Positions 15,595 through 23,632 are shown, counted from the first letter of the stretch. The stretch is DNA of 40,903 nt from Holophagaceae bacterium (GCA_025357545.1 JANXPB010000143.1:1-40903), one strand, 5' to 3'. Notes: generated by a model not told the origin, from the sequence alone. Program-made: numbers and translations.

Positions 15595-15680
15595 GAACCG
15601 TTCCGCCCCTTGTGCCGTGATCGGGGCCGGGACAAAAAGGTTCTTCCTGGACGACGGCTTGAGGCATCTTGGAAGCAGCC

Positions 15681-16391
15681 ATGAGCGCGACCCCCAACCA
15701 CGGAACCAACGAGATGCAGCCGGTCTTCAGTCCGGAGCTGCTCGGGGTCTCGACGCCCGGAGTGCGGTTCCGGGATGCCCTGGAACGTCTGAGCGCCAAG
15801 GGGGAGCTGAAAGCCAAGTTGCTGTTGGTGGCCCTCGACCACTTCGCCAAGCGTGGCTTCGACGGCGTCCAGGTGCGGGAGGTGGCCGAAGAGGCGGGCG
15901 TCTCGAAGCCCACCCTCTACTACCACTTCGGCAGCAAGGAAGGGCTCTTCCGCCAGCTTTGCCTGGTGGCCCAGGCCGTGACGGAACGACGCATCGTGGA
16001 TCTCGTGAAGGCCCTGATGGAGCCCATTCCCGTGGGCACCCCTGCCATCCGTGCTTCGGCGTTGCGATTGGCCCGAGGCTACGTGGAGCTGCTCCTGGAG
16101 ACGCCGGAATTCACGGGGTTCATTTTCCGCGCCATCGCGGTGCCCAGCCCCGATAGCGGGTTCCGGGATCTCATGCCGTTGGTGGAGCGGGCCTTGAGCC
16201 CCCTGGGGCTCTACATCCACGCGGTCTTCGGGGTTAGCCTGGAGCAGGCCCGGAAGGAAGTGCTGATCTTCACGGCCATTTTCGGCGCGCTGATCGAAGA
16301 GGGCCTCCGTCACCCGGATTACGTCCTCGATGAAACAGAGATCGGGTGGGCCGTGGACCGGTGGTTGCGGGGCCTGGAACCGGTGCTGTGA
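15681..16391 (+). CDS. TetR/AcrR-family transcriptional regulator
   Basis: 236 residues from the ATG at 15681; an upstream in-frame TTG (15669) is less likely. An N-terminal extension of about 43 residues precedes the helix-turn-helix: KLLLVALDHFAKRGFDGVQ then VREVAEEAGVSKPTLYYHFG and SKEGLFRQL, a textbook TetR DNA-binding unit with the Y-Y-H-F signature. The C-terminal ligand domain is helical, and its ligand cannot be predicted. It lies just ahead of the M61 peptidase and glycosyltransferase genes. An 11-bp palindrome GGAACCGTTCC at 15594-15604 in the upstream gap could be an operator, but it also overlaps the miaE stop. Confidence 0.92.
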   Translation: MSATPNHGTNEMQPVFSPELLGVSTPGVRFRDALERLSAKGELKAKLLLVALDHFAKRGFDGVQVREVAEEAGVSKPTLYYHFGSKEGLFRQLCLVAQAVTERRIVDLVKALMEPIPVGTPAIRASALRLARGYVELLLETPEFTGFIFRAIAVPSPDSGFRDLMPLVERALSPLGLYIHAVFGVSLEQARKEVLIFTAIFGALIEEGLRHPDYVLDETEIGWAVDRWLRGLEPVL

Positions 16392-16402
16392 AGGGGCGGC
16401 GG

Positions 16403-18295
16403 GTGAATCGACGGACCTCTATTCTCGGGGTGTGCCTGGCGTTGTGCGGAGGGTTGGCGATGGCCAGTGGAACAGTGCGGGGCGGAATGCCCATCCAGGT
16501 GGTCGTAAGGCCCCTCAACCTTGCCCAACACGAAATCGAGGTGACACTCACCCTGCCGGCGGATGCGGTGGCCAAGGGCGCCGTGGCCGCGCTCCCGGCC
16601 TGGACGCCAGGATCCTACCTGGTGAGGGACTACGCTCGCTTCGTGGACCGGGTGGTGCTGAGGGATTCCAAGGGCGCGGCCCTGCCCATCCGGAAACTCG
16701 ACAAGCAGCGGTGGCAGGTCCCGGCCCTGGCCTCGGGCGGGAGCCTGAGCTACCGCGTCTTCGGCAACGAGTTGACCGTGCGTACCAACCATGTGGATTC
16801 CAACCATGCCCAACTCATCGGCGCCGCCACCTTCATGTACCTGGAGCAGGGCCTCCAGCGCCCCTTGGAGCTGCGTTTCGAGGGTTTTCCCGAGAGCTGG
16901 CACGTGGCGACCTCCTTATCCGCGGGAAATGGAATCTGGAAGGCCACGGACTACGACGAACTGGTGGACTCGCCCATCGAGTTGGGCACCTTCCGCCGCC
17001 ACACCTTCCATGCTCTCAACGCCGATTTCGAGCTGGCCATCACCGGGGACCACAATGGCGATGAGGCGCGCATGGTGGAGGGCGCCCGGAAGATCGTCAC
17101 CGAGGCTGGGGGGATTTTTGGTGGCTTCCCCTTCGACCGTTACACCTTCCTGTTGACCTTCAGTCCAAAGGCCGGCGGCGGCCTGGAACACCGCAATTCG
17201 ACGCTGCTGCTGAGCGACGCCTTCCGGTTCGACAAGACGAGCGGCTATGAGGCGTTGTTCGGACTCATCAGCCACGAATTCTTCCATGTCTGGAACGTCA
17301 AGCGGATGCATGATCCGGCGCTGGGGCCCTTCGACTACCGGGGTGAAAACTACACCTTCCTGCTTTGGTTCCACGAGGGCTTCACGGACTACATGGACAA
17401 CCTCATCGCCTTGCGGGCGGGTGTCATTGCCTGGCCGACGGTGGCCAAGGAGTGGGCGAAGCGTTGGACCGAGAATGGCCAGCGGTCCGGCCGCCACGAG
17501 CAGAGTCTTGAGGAGGCCAGCTTCGATGCTTGGATCCGCTTTTACAAGCCGAGTGAATTCACTTCCAACAGCACCGTTAACTACTACGAAGGCGGGGCCC
17601 TGGTGGGCCTGATGATGGACGCCGACCTCCGCGTGGGCTCCAAGGGTTCGAAGGGGCTGCAGGACCTGTTTGTGCTGTTATGGCAGCGGCACGGCGAGCG
17701 CGGTTTGACCGATGCCGACATCCGCCGCGCCTACGAGGAATTGTCGGGCTTCGATGCGGAGCCCTTCTGGAGCGCCCATATCCAGGGCCACGGCCCCTTG
17801 GACCCAACGGCCATCGAAGCTGCCTACGGCCTTAAGTTCGAGGCCAAGGCCCCCTGGGAACTGCTGCCGCCGGAGGATGGGAAGGATGTCAGCCTGCAGC
17901 GTTTCGCCAAGAGCTATGTGGGCCTGGAATTCGGCAATGTGCCTGATTCGGCCACCATCAAGAACGTGTCCCCCGGGTCTCCGGCCTTCGCCGCTGGCCT
18001 CAGCTACGGTCAGGAAATCCTCGCGGTCAATGGCTGGCGGACCATGACGGGGACCGACGTGCAGCGGCGTCTGGCCGATGTGGGGGTGGGGCAGGCGGCG
18101 ATCTTCACGGTGGTGGACCTGGGCCGGGTCAAGCAGGTCGAGGTGACAGTGATCGAAAACCCCCTGCGGACCGTCCGCATCGTGCCGGATCCTTTGGCCA
18201 CTGAGGCGCAGAAGGCGGCCTTCACCGCCTGGACGGGCCAGCTCTTCCCTCCGCTGGCCACCTTCGCCATCAAACCGTTGGGCGGAAAATCTTGA
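16403..18295 (+). CDS. M61-family aminopeptidase with C-terminal PDZ domain
   Basis: 630 residues from the GTG at 16403, chosen because AAGGGG lies 6 nt upstream; a GTG at 16388 overlapping the TetR stop is an alternative. The N terminus NRRTSILGVCLALCGGLAMA is a Sec signal peptide, so the enzyme is periplasmic. The zinc site HEFFHVWNVKRMH (His291, Glu292, His295) and the downstream HEGFTDYMD (Glu325) are the M61 (glycyl aminopeptidase) signature. A PDZ domain near 510-590 carries SPGSPAFAAGL and GQEILAVNGW. It is the second gene of a run with TetR and a glycosyltransferase, whose TTG start overlaps its stop. Confidence 0.92.
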   Translation: MNRRTSILGVCLALCGGLAMASGTVRGGMPIQVVVRPLNLAQHEIEVTLTLPADAVAKGAVAALPAWTPGSYLVRDYARFVDRVVLRDSKGAALPIRKLDKQRWQVPALASGGSLSYRVFGNELTVRTNHVDSNHAQLIGAATFMYLEQGLQRPLELRFEGFPESWHVATSLSAGNGIWKATDYDELVDSPIELGTFRRHTFHALNADFELAITGDHNGDEARMVEGARKIVTEAGGIFGGFPFDRYTFLLTFSPKAGGGLEHRNSTLLLSDAFRFDKTSGYEALFGLISHEFFHVWNVKRMHDPALGPFDYRGENYTFLLWFHEGFTDYMDNLIALRAGVIAWPTVAKEWAKRWTENGQRSGRHEQSLEEASFDAWIRFYKPSEFTSNSTVNYYEGGALVGLMMDADLRVGSKGSKGLQDLFVLLWQRHGERGLTDADIRRAYEELSGFDAEPFWSAHIQGHGPLDPTAIEAAYGLKFEAKAPWELLPPEDGKDVSLQRFAKSYVGLEFGNVPDSATIKNVSPGSPAFAAGLSYGQEILAVNGWRTMTGTDVQRRLADVGVGQAAIFTVVDLGRVKQVEVTVIENPLRTVRIVPDPLATEAQKAAFTAWTGQLFPPLATFAIKPLGGKS

Positions 18296-18972
18296 GCGGC
18301 CGCCGCCGCATCGCCGCCGTCATTGCGGCCCATGACGAGGCGGAGCATATCGGCGGGGTGGTGCGCGGGTTGCGGCCCTACGGACTCCACCGCATCGTGG
18401 TGGTGGACGACGCCTCAGTGGATGGAACCGCCGCCGAAGCCGAAGCCGCCGGCGCCGAGGTGCTGCGTCTCCCGCCGGGCAGCGGCGGCGGCAAGGGTAA
18501 GGTGCTGCGGGCGGGCATCAAATTTCTCCGTCCCGATGAGTTCGACTACTACCTGTTCATCGATGGCGACGGTCAGCATGCGACTGAGGATCTTCAGGGC
18601 TTCCTGGATCGTCTTGAAGCCCATCCTGATACAGATTTCCTCATCGGCAGCCGTTTCAATGATCGCAGCCGGGTGCCCGGCAAACGTTGGAAGACCAATG
18701 CTCTAGGCTCCTGGACCTTGGGCCGTATCGCCGGCGTGAAGTGGGAGGACAGCCAGAGCGGATTCCGCATGGTCCGCAAGAAGGTGCTCGACCGGCTGGA
18801 CTTGCGCAGCACCGGATTCGCCATCGAAATGGAGATCGCCATGAAGGCCGCGGATTGGAAACTGAAGTGGGCGCACGTCCCCATCCGGGCCATCTACCAT
18901 CCCGGTGGCGGCAGCCACTTCCGCGGGGTCCTGGATACCTGGCTGATCGCCTGGTTTTCTCTGAAATGCTAG
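18292..18972 (+). CDS. Family 2 glycosyltransferase
   Basis: 226 residues. The start is a TTG (18292) overlapping the TGA of the M61 gene (TTGA). A GT-A fold is evident: AAVIAAHDEAEHIGGVV, VVVDDASVDGTAAEAE, and the metal-binding DGDGQH motif near residue 84, followed by DFLIGSRFND and SQSGFRMVRKKVL. These match dolichyl-phosphate-mannose-synthase/undecaprenyl-phosphate-type glycosyltransferases that lack their own membrane domain. The acceptor may be undecaprenyl phosphate or a cell-surface glycan; this cannot be settled from sequence. Confidence 0.88.
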   Translation: MSGRRRIAAVIAAHDEAEHIGGVVRGLRPYGLHRIVVVDDASVDGTAAEAEAAGAEVLRLPPGSGGGKGKVLRAGIKFLRPDEFDYYLFIDGDGQHATEDLQGFLDRLEAHPDTDFLIGSRFNDRSRVPGKRWKTNALGSWTLGRIAGVKWEDSQSGFRMVRKKVLDRLDLRSTGFAIEMEIAMKAADWKLKWAHVPIRAIYHPGGGSHFRGVLDTWLIAWFSLKC

Positions 18973-19359
18973 GCGGATGAAAGTCAAAACAGGCAGTCCT
19001 TGGCAGTTCAGAAAAGCCCAGGCGGGTCACAAGATCATCACGAATCTGTCAACACGAAAGAAAACAAAATATGTGGAAAACATTGGGTTCGACCGGTCTC
19101 CTCCTGATATTTTTTTGACGTTATATAAATATTGATAATAAAACACTTATAATGATGCTGGTGAACCAGTGCAGGAAGCAGAAGTTGATGGGAGATGGGC
19201 GCTTAGGCCTTTGGAAGGGGGTCAATCCGCAAGGTTTTCCACACAAGATGCGGAAATGGTCTCAATTCCCTTTTAGTTGGTCCAAACCTGCGCCCACAGC
19301 CCGTTTCAAGCCCATTTCAAAGGGCGAATGCAGGATCGGTCAAGCGAAAAACGGCGGGT
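18973..19359. other. AT-rich gene-free region with two inverted DnaA-box-like sites
   Basis: This 387-bp gap lies between two convergent genes, where no promoter is required. Its core (19107-19153) is strikingly AT-rich for this genome, including ATATTTTTTTGACGTTATAT and TATTGATAATAAAAC. Two TTTTCCACA nonamers, one mismatch from the consensus DnaA box TTATCCACA, lie in opposite orientation at 19072-19080 (minus) and 19235-19243 (plus). The second is enclosed by a 6-bp inverted repeat (TCCGCA 19226-19231, TGCGGA 19249-19254). I see no credible protein-coding gene here. It may be a protein-binding locus or a relic of acquired DNA. Confidence 0.35.
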
Positions 19360-20913
19360 TCAGCCTTCCACCGAGCTGGGCACTTCACCCCGGGAAATCC
19401 AGCCGTGGATGGTCTCTTCCGTCACCCCAAGCTTCGCCAGGTGTTCGGTCGCCATGCGCAGGCTCTGGCCTTCATCGCGGCAGATTAACAGCCGTCGCTT
19501 CCAGGCTTCGATGGCCTGCTCGGCCAAGGCTTCCTCGCCGAGCAGCATCCGCTTCTCCAAGAGGAACCCCAGGTTGTTGGCGGCCCTGCGGTGATGCGGA
19601 TCCAGGCCCAGGGCCTTGTGATAGGCCTCGGTGGCTTCGGTGAGTCGATTGGCCACTTCCAGGGCCACCGCGTAGGCGTTCCACACGTCCGGGTCATCGG
19701 GGGCCAGGGCCATGGCCTCTTTGACCATGCGTAGCTGGTCTTCGGGGCGCTGGGCCTTGCGGGCGCATTCTGACAAGCCCAGGTAGGCGCTGTATTCACT
19801 GGGATCGCATTCCAGGGATTTGCAAAAGGCGTGCTCGGCCTCCTTGACGCCGCCGCTTTCCAGCAGCGCGTAGCCCAACTGCACCTGCAGATCCGCCGCC
19901 TCGGGATCCCTCGCGAGGGCCTCCCGGTAGCAGCGCAGAGCATCCTCCCAGCGCTCATCCTCCCGCGCCATCTCGCCTAGCGCCGCCCAGGGATTGGTGG
20001 CCTGCGGATCCGTGTCGGCGGCAAAACTGAAATAGGAAACCGCGCCATCGCGATCGCCCAGATCGCGTTTGAATTCGCCGAGCAGGCATTGGGCTTCGGA
20101 CATGGTGGATGCCGAAGGTGCCAGCAGGATCAGCTTGTGCAGCTCCGCCTGGGCCATGTCCAGGTGGCCCTGCTCGCCAAAGAGTTCGGCCACCAGGAAG
20201 TAGCTGCTGGGCTCGGCGACATTCAAGCTGCGGGCCCGATGGACGCAGCGCAGGCCTTCCTGCGCCTCTCCGCGCAGCAGGAGGAATTCACCCAGGGTGT
20301 GCCAGCCCCAGTAGTAATTGGGCTCCAGTTCGAGGGCAGCAAGCACCTGGGCTTCCGCCGCCGCATGGTCGCCCATGTTCTGGCAGGCCACGCCGAGGAG
20401 GCGCAGGGTGACGGCATCCTTGGGCTGCAGGCTGAGGGCCTTCAGCAGCGAACCGCGCGCGGCCTCAGGATGGTCCCGGTGGAGGTTGAGCAGGCCCGAC
20501 AACTCGAAGCTCTTTGCATCCTGGTCATCCAGGGCCAGTGCCTTTTCGAGGAGCGATTCCGCCTCGTCGAGCCGGGCCTGGAGGATGCGGAGGAAGGCGA
20601 GGTTCCTGAGGTGGATGCCCTGGCCAGGATTCTCGTCGCGCACCGACTCCAGTTCGACCTCTATGGCCTTCAGATCCTCCGCCATGGTGTGGTCGCCTTC
20701 GCAGAGGATGCGTTGGAACCACGCCTCGCCGTTGGCGCGCTCTTCGGCGAGGATGCGGTCCAGGACTTCCGCCGCCTCGTTATGGAGGCTGCGGGCATTG
20801 AGGGCCCTCGCGTAGCGCAACCTGGAGCCGGTGTCCGCACCCAGGGAATCCTTCATCACGAGCAGGTCTGGATCGAGCAGGCGGAGCCAGGGACGGGACA
20901 TGGGAAACCTCAT
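19360..20913 (-). CDS. Tetratricopeptide-repeat protein
   Basis: 517 residues from the ATG at 20913 (MRFPMSRPWLRLLDPD); a second ATG at 20901 is possible. There is no signal peptide. At least ten TPR-like helical hairpins are visible, for example AEVLDRILAEERANGEAWFQ, ALDDQDAKSFELSGLLNLHR, ALELEPNYYWGWHTLGEF and ALARDPEAADLQVQLGYALL, with the usual W/LG-Y-A-P positions. The last ~45 residues (AIEAWKRRLLICRDEGQSLR then ATEHLAKLGVTEETIHGWI) break from the repeat and resemble a small helix-turn-helix-like tail. It probably acts as a protein-interaction scaffold. It lies 28 bp downstream of the 2-hydroxyacid dehydrogenase gene. A TACTCT hexamer 12 nt before the ATG could be a -10 element. Confidence 0.85.
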   Translation of the reverse strand: MRFPMSRPWLRLLDPDLLVMKDSLGADTGSRLRYARALNARSLHNEAAEVLDRILAEERANGEAWFQRILCEGDHTMAEDLKAIEVELESVRDENPGQGIHLRNLAFLRILQARLDEAESLLEKALALDDQDAKSFELSGLLNLHRDHPEAARGSLLKALSLQPKDAVTLRLLGVACQNMGDHAAAEAQVLAALELEPNYYWGWHTLGEFLLLRGEAQEGLRCVHRARSLNVAEPSSYFLVAELFGEQGHLDMAQAELHKLILLAPSASTMSEAQCLLGEFKRDLGDRDGAVSYFSFAADTDPQATNPWAALGEMAREDERWEDALRCYREALARDPEAADLQVQLGYALLESGGVKEAEHAFCKSLECDPSEYSAYLGLSECARKAQRPEDQLRMVKEAMALAPDDPDVWNAYAVALEVANRLTEATEAYHKALGLDPHHRRAANNLGFLLEKRMLLGEEALAEQAIEAWKRRLLICRDEGQSLRMATEHLAKLGVTEETIHGWISRGEVPSSVEG

Positions 20914-20941
20914 GAATTCCCGCCTAGAGTAGCACCGCGGC

Positions 20942-21880
20942 CTATCTCCCCGTGCGCCCAAACTCCTGCGCGAGGCCAACACAGAGCAGCCTCGACATGG
21001 CCTCCCGGGTTTCCACAGTGGCCGATCCCAGGTGGGGCAGAAGCACTGTGCGCGGCGCGGTGATCCAACGGGGATCCACCGCGGGCTCTCCGGCATAGAC
21101 ATCCAGGCCAACGCCACCGAGGTGGCCGGATTCCAGCAGCGCGAGGGCCGCGTTTTCATCCAGGATGCCGCCTCGGGCCGTGTTGAGGATCACCGCGCCG
21201 GTTGGGAGTTCCAGCAGCGCATCGCGATCCAGCAAGTGGCGTGTCGCTGCGGTGAGAGGGCAGTGCAGGGAGAGGATAGAACTTCGCCGTAGCAGGCTGT
21301 TCAGGGGAGCCCGCTCGGCGGTGCCCGGGCCGAACTCCACATGTCCGCCCCGGCCTTCCCGGTCCCAGAAAAGCGGTTTCATTCCCAGGGACCAGACTCG
21401 GCGGGCGAAGGCCCTCCCGATGGCTCCCGCTCCCAGGATGCCGCACGTCCTGCCGGCGAGGCCCATGCCCAGGAGCTGGTCCGGGGCCCAGCCGGGCCAG
21501 GTTCCGGAGCGCACCAGGGCTTCCCCCTCCGAGAGCCGTCGCGTGACTGCGAGCAACAAGGCCAGGGAGAGGTCCGCGGTGGCTTCGGTCAAAACATCCG
21601 GCGTGTTCACGATGGGGATGCCGCGGTCTGCGCAGGCCTGGAGCGGCAGGTGGTTGATGCCGACGGAATAGGTTCCAATCACCCTGAGCCGCCCGGCCGC
21701 GGCGAGATCGGTCTCAGTGATCGGCTCCGAAAGCAGCACCACCAGGGCTTCCGCCAAGGGCAAGGCGGACTGCCATGCCGGCGAGCGGAAGGGCGCGATG
21801 AGCAGATCCGGAAAAGCCTCTCCCAGTTCACCCAAGGCCTGGCCCACCAGAGGCGAGGTGGAGAGGATGCGGGGGCTCAA
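20942..21880 (-). CDS. D-isomer-specific 2-hydroxyacid dehydrogenase
   Basis: 312 residues. The NAD-binding motif GILGAGAIGRAF and the three catalytic residues of the family are visible: Arg in LNTARGGILDE, Glu in DVYAGEP, and His in LLPHLGSAT. The segment GTYSVGINHLPL is the usual substrate-carboxylate loop. Closest in character to glyoxylate/hydroxypyruvate reductases, although the substrate cannot be fixed. The start is a TTG at 21880 whose bases overlap the TGA of ruvA (TTGA), so translation is coupled to ruvA. Such coupling to a DNA-repair gene is probably only operon organisation. Confidence 0.9.
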   Translation of the reverse strand: MSPRILSTSPLVGQALGELGEAFPDLLIAPFRSPAWQSALPLAEALVVLLSEPITETDLAAAGRLRVIGTYSVGINHLPLQACADRGIPIVNTPDVLTEATADLSLALLLAVTRRLSEGEALVRSGTWPGWAPDQLLGMGLAGRTCGILGAGAIGRAFARRVWSLGMKPLFWDREGRGGHVEFGPGTAERAPLNSLLRRSSILSLHCPLTAATRHLLDRDALLELPTGAVILNTARGGILDENAALALLESGHLGGVGLDVYAGEPAVDPRWITAPRTVLLPHLGSATVETREAMSRLLCVGLAQEFGRTGR

Positions 21881-22467
21881 CGGCGCAGCGCTTTCAAAGC
21901 GAGCCGGATGGCTTCAGGCAAGGGTGGTTTGGTGGACCGCAATTCAAGGACGGCGGGCATCACCGCGTCCTCTTTGAATCCGAGATTCGTCAAGGCCGAC
22001 CGCAGATTCGATTCCCATGCGTCGCCAGGCGCCGCCGCGCCGCCGAGCCCATCCAGGCCCGAAAGTCCGCCCATCCTTTCGCTCAGCTCGAAGCAGAGTT
22101 TCTCCGCGGTCTTCTTGCCGACGCCCGGAATGCGCACGAGGAGCTTCACATCGCGGGTGCGGATGGCCTGGATGAGTTCGTCCATGGGCAGGGCGCCCAG
22201 GGCCGCCAGCGCCAGCTTCGGACCCACGCCATCCACCTTCACCAGCATCCGGTAGAGGTCACGTTCATGTAGGGAATAGAATCCCAGCAGGGAAAGTTCA
22301 TTTTCCCGCAGCAGGGTTTCGATCCAGAGCGTCGCCTCGTGCCCAGTTTCAGGCAACAGCCCGTAGGTGCCCAGACTGATCGCGGCTGCATAGCTCACCC
22401 CTGCGCACTCGATGAGCGCCTGATGGGGCAGTTTTTGGATCAATTCGCCACGCAGTCGTCCGATCAT
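21877..22467 (-). CDS. ruvA: Holliday junction branch-migration protein RuvA
   Basis: 196 residues from the ATG at 22467 (MIGRLRGELIQKL). RuvA forms tetramers that hold Holliday junctions for the RuvB motor. An N-terminal OB fold is followed by two helix-hairpin-helix motifs, VDGVGPKLALAAL and IPGVGKKTAEKL, and then by the C-terminal RuvB-binding three-helix domain (ESNLRSALTNLGFKEDAVM). Length is normal. No ruvB or ruvC is adjacent. There is no Shine-Dalgarno; a TACTCT hexamer lies 6 nt before the ATG, suggesting a leaderless transcript. Confidence 0.95.
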   Translation of the reverse strand: MIGRLRGELIQKLPHQALIECAGVSYAAAISLGTYGLLPETGHEATLWIETLLRENELSLLGFYSLHERDLYRMLVKVDGVGPKLALAALGALPMDELIQAIRTRDVKLLVRIPGVGKKTAEKLCFELSERMGGLSGLDGLGGAAAPGDAWESNLRSALTNLGFKEDAVMPAVLELRSTKPPLPEAIRLALKALRR

Positions 22468-22479
22468 GGAGTTAGAGTA
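22468..22479 (-). promoter_or_regulatory. Candidate -10 element giving a near-leaderless ruvA mRNA
   Basis: On the minus strand TACTCT (22479-22474) is followed by six bases and then the ruvA ATG at 22467. Transcription would begin at or next to the start codon. No Shine-Dalgarno is present and no good -35 hexamer is visible 16-18 bp upstream. Confidence 0.35.
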
Positions 22480-22559
22480 GCGCGGGGCGCCGCGTGCCGG
22501 CCGCATCCCGGGAATTACAATTTGACCCACCGACGGGCACACCACGGAGGACGTTGCAA

Positions 22560-22652
22560 ATGGTAGATCTCGGATGGATGGCAACTCCCCTGGGGCGGAT
22601 GCTGCGACCAGGGGTCCAATGGAAGTCCAACTCCCTGGCTACCGCCCGATGA
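22560..22652 (+). CDS. Possible 30-codon leader ORF coupled to the alpha/beta hydrolase
   Basis: A GGAGG Shine-Dalgarno (22546-22550) lies 9 nt before the ATG at 22560. The 30-residue product starts MVDLGWMATPLGRMLRPG, is basic and has no clear signal peptide. Its TGA (22650-22652) overlaps the ATG at 22649 that best fits the start of the hydrolase (ATGA). This is the arrangement of a translational-coupling leader. It could be chance: the hydrolase may instead start at 22574 or 22619, in another frame within this stretch. Confidence 0.3.
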   Translation: MVDLGWMATPLGRMLRPGVQWKSNSLATAR

Positions 22653-23305
22653 GGGCCATCCTGGTACATGGCATGGGCCGCACCGCGGCGTCCCAGCTAT
22701 GGTTGGCGGCAGGCTTGTGCCGGCATGGAATCAAGGTGTCGCTGTTCTCCTACTCGGCGACCTTCGGCGTCTTTGACGACACCGTGCATCGACTCGCGGA
22801 GTTCGTCCAGGCGCGTGGCGGAAAGGGTTCCTTTGTCCTCGTTGGGCATTCCCTCGGCTGTGTCCTGATCCGTGCAGCCCTTCCGCAATTGCAAAATTCG
22901 GCGCCCCTTGCCTGCTTCTTCCTCGCACCGCCCAGCCAAGCCAGCCGCACCGCGAAGGCCTTCCGCGACTCAACGTTGTACCGCGCGCTCAATGGCGAGA
23001 TGGGCCAGCTGCTCAGCGATCCCGCCTTCATGGCTGCGCTTCCCGTCCCGAGCGTCCCCATGCGGGTCTATGCCGGCACCAAAGGCTTCCGCGGCAAGCG
23101 CAGTCCCTTTGGCGAGGAGCCCAACGACGGCATTCTTGCGGTGTCGGAAACGCCTCTGTTCGAAGGCCAACCCGTCATTGAAGTACCCAAGATTCACACC
23201 TTCATCATGAACTCCCGGCGCGTGCTGGAGGACATCGTGGAGTTGGCACACGCGGGCCGGGAGTTCGAAGAGAAGGGGAGGGTGGCCCGTAGGTATGACG
23301 ACTGA
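22649..23305 (+). CDS. Alpha/beta hydrolase
   Basis: 218 residues from the ATG at 22649. This start places MRAILVHGMGRT, the oxyanion-side HG motif after the first core strand, at the N terminus, as is usual for small single-domain hydrolases. Alternative ATGs at 22574 and 22619 would add 25 or 10 residues of non-conserved sequence. The nucleophile elbow GHSLG (Ser in VLVGHSLGCVLIRAAL) is intact. A late His is present in KIHTFIMNSRRV and an acidic residue in PNDGILAVSE, completing a plausible Ser-Asp-His triad. The fold is close to PGAP1-like/permease-type lipases; the substrate is unknown. It is divergent from ruvA. Confidence 0.8.
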   Translation: MRAILVHGMGRTAASQLWLAAGLCRHGIKVSLFSYSATFGVFDDTVHRLAEFVQARGGKGSFVLVGHSLGCVLIRAALPQLQNSAPLACFFLAPPSQASRTAKAFRDSTLYRALNGEMGQLLSDPAFMAALPVPSVPMRVYAGTKGFRGKRSPFGEEPNDGILAVSETPLFEGQPVIEVPKIHTFIMNSRRVLEDIVELAHAGREFEEKGRVARRYDD

Positions 23306-23359
23306 TATTCATGACTGATGAAGTTGCCCAAGAAAAGGACCCTCGAAGGCCGCCGAAAG

Positions 23360-23513
23360 GTAATAAACGTAGTGGACCTGACACGGATGGAGGTTCACGC
23401 GACGGCGGGCGCAGCGCAGCGAGCACCGGCGGCACCAGGGCCGCGCCAGGCGGCCTTGTTGAGCGGGATGACGACCGAGAATAAACATTGTCGAGGTCGT
23501 CCAACAAGATAAA
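23360..23513. repeat. Gene-free segment with ATAAAC-headed imperfect repeats and hairpins
   Basis: Between the hydrolase and the tRNA the sequence ATAAAC occurs three times (23363-23368, 23481-23486, 23509-23514). The last two head similar blocks: ATAAAC, three or four bases, GTCGAGG, then TCGTCC or ACGGCC. A hairpin GGCCGC-N5-GCGGCC lies near 23440-23456, and GACGACC (23470s) pairs with GGTCGTC (23490s). I see no gene. The pattern may be decayed terminators of a former tRNA array or relics of integration beside the tRNA. Confidence 0.3.
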
Positions 23514-23532
23514 CGGCCGTCGAGGACGGCCG
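23514..23532 (-). terminator. Hairpin terminator of the tRNA-Ala gene
   Basis: A perfect 8-bp stem CGGCCGTC/GACGGCCG with a 3-nt loop lies 12 nt past the CCA end of the tRNA on the minus strand. It is followed by GTTTATC, a short U-rich tail in the RNA. Strength is moderate because the U-tract is brief. Confidence 0.5.
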
Positions 23533-23544
23533 GAATGACTGACT

Positions 23545-23620
23545 TGGTGGACCCGATCAGGATCGAACTGACGACCTCCTCATTGCGAACGAGGCGCTCT
23601 CCCAGCTGAGCTACGGGCCC
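23545..23620 (-). tRNA. tRNA-Ala (anticodon CGC)
   Basis: A full cloverleaf of 76 nt can be folded by eye on the minus strand. The acceptor stem is GGGCCCG paired with CGGGTCC (one G-U pair), and the D arm is GCTC...GAGC. The anticodon stem CCTCG/TGAGG holds loop TTCGCAA with anticodon CGC, which reads GCG. The variable loop is short, the T arm is GTCAG-TTCGATC-CTGAT, the discriminator is A and CCA is encoded. It is a single isolated tRNA gene between a hydrolase gene and a small hypothetical gene. Confidence 0.95.
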
Positions 23621-23632
23621 TTGAGAACACTC

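Noticed and set aside
18973-19359. Chromosomal origin of replication
   Set aside because: Only two imperfect DnaA boxes, no dnaA, dnaN, gidA or parAB nearby. Kept only as a region to check.
19152-19643. 163-codon plus-strand open frame starting in the AT-rich gap
   Set aside because: Most of it is antisense to the TPR gene, and the first part has no conserved features or Shine-Dalgarno.
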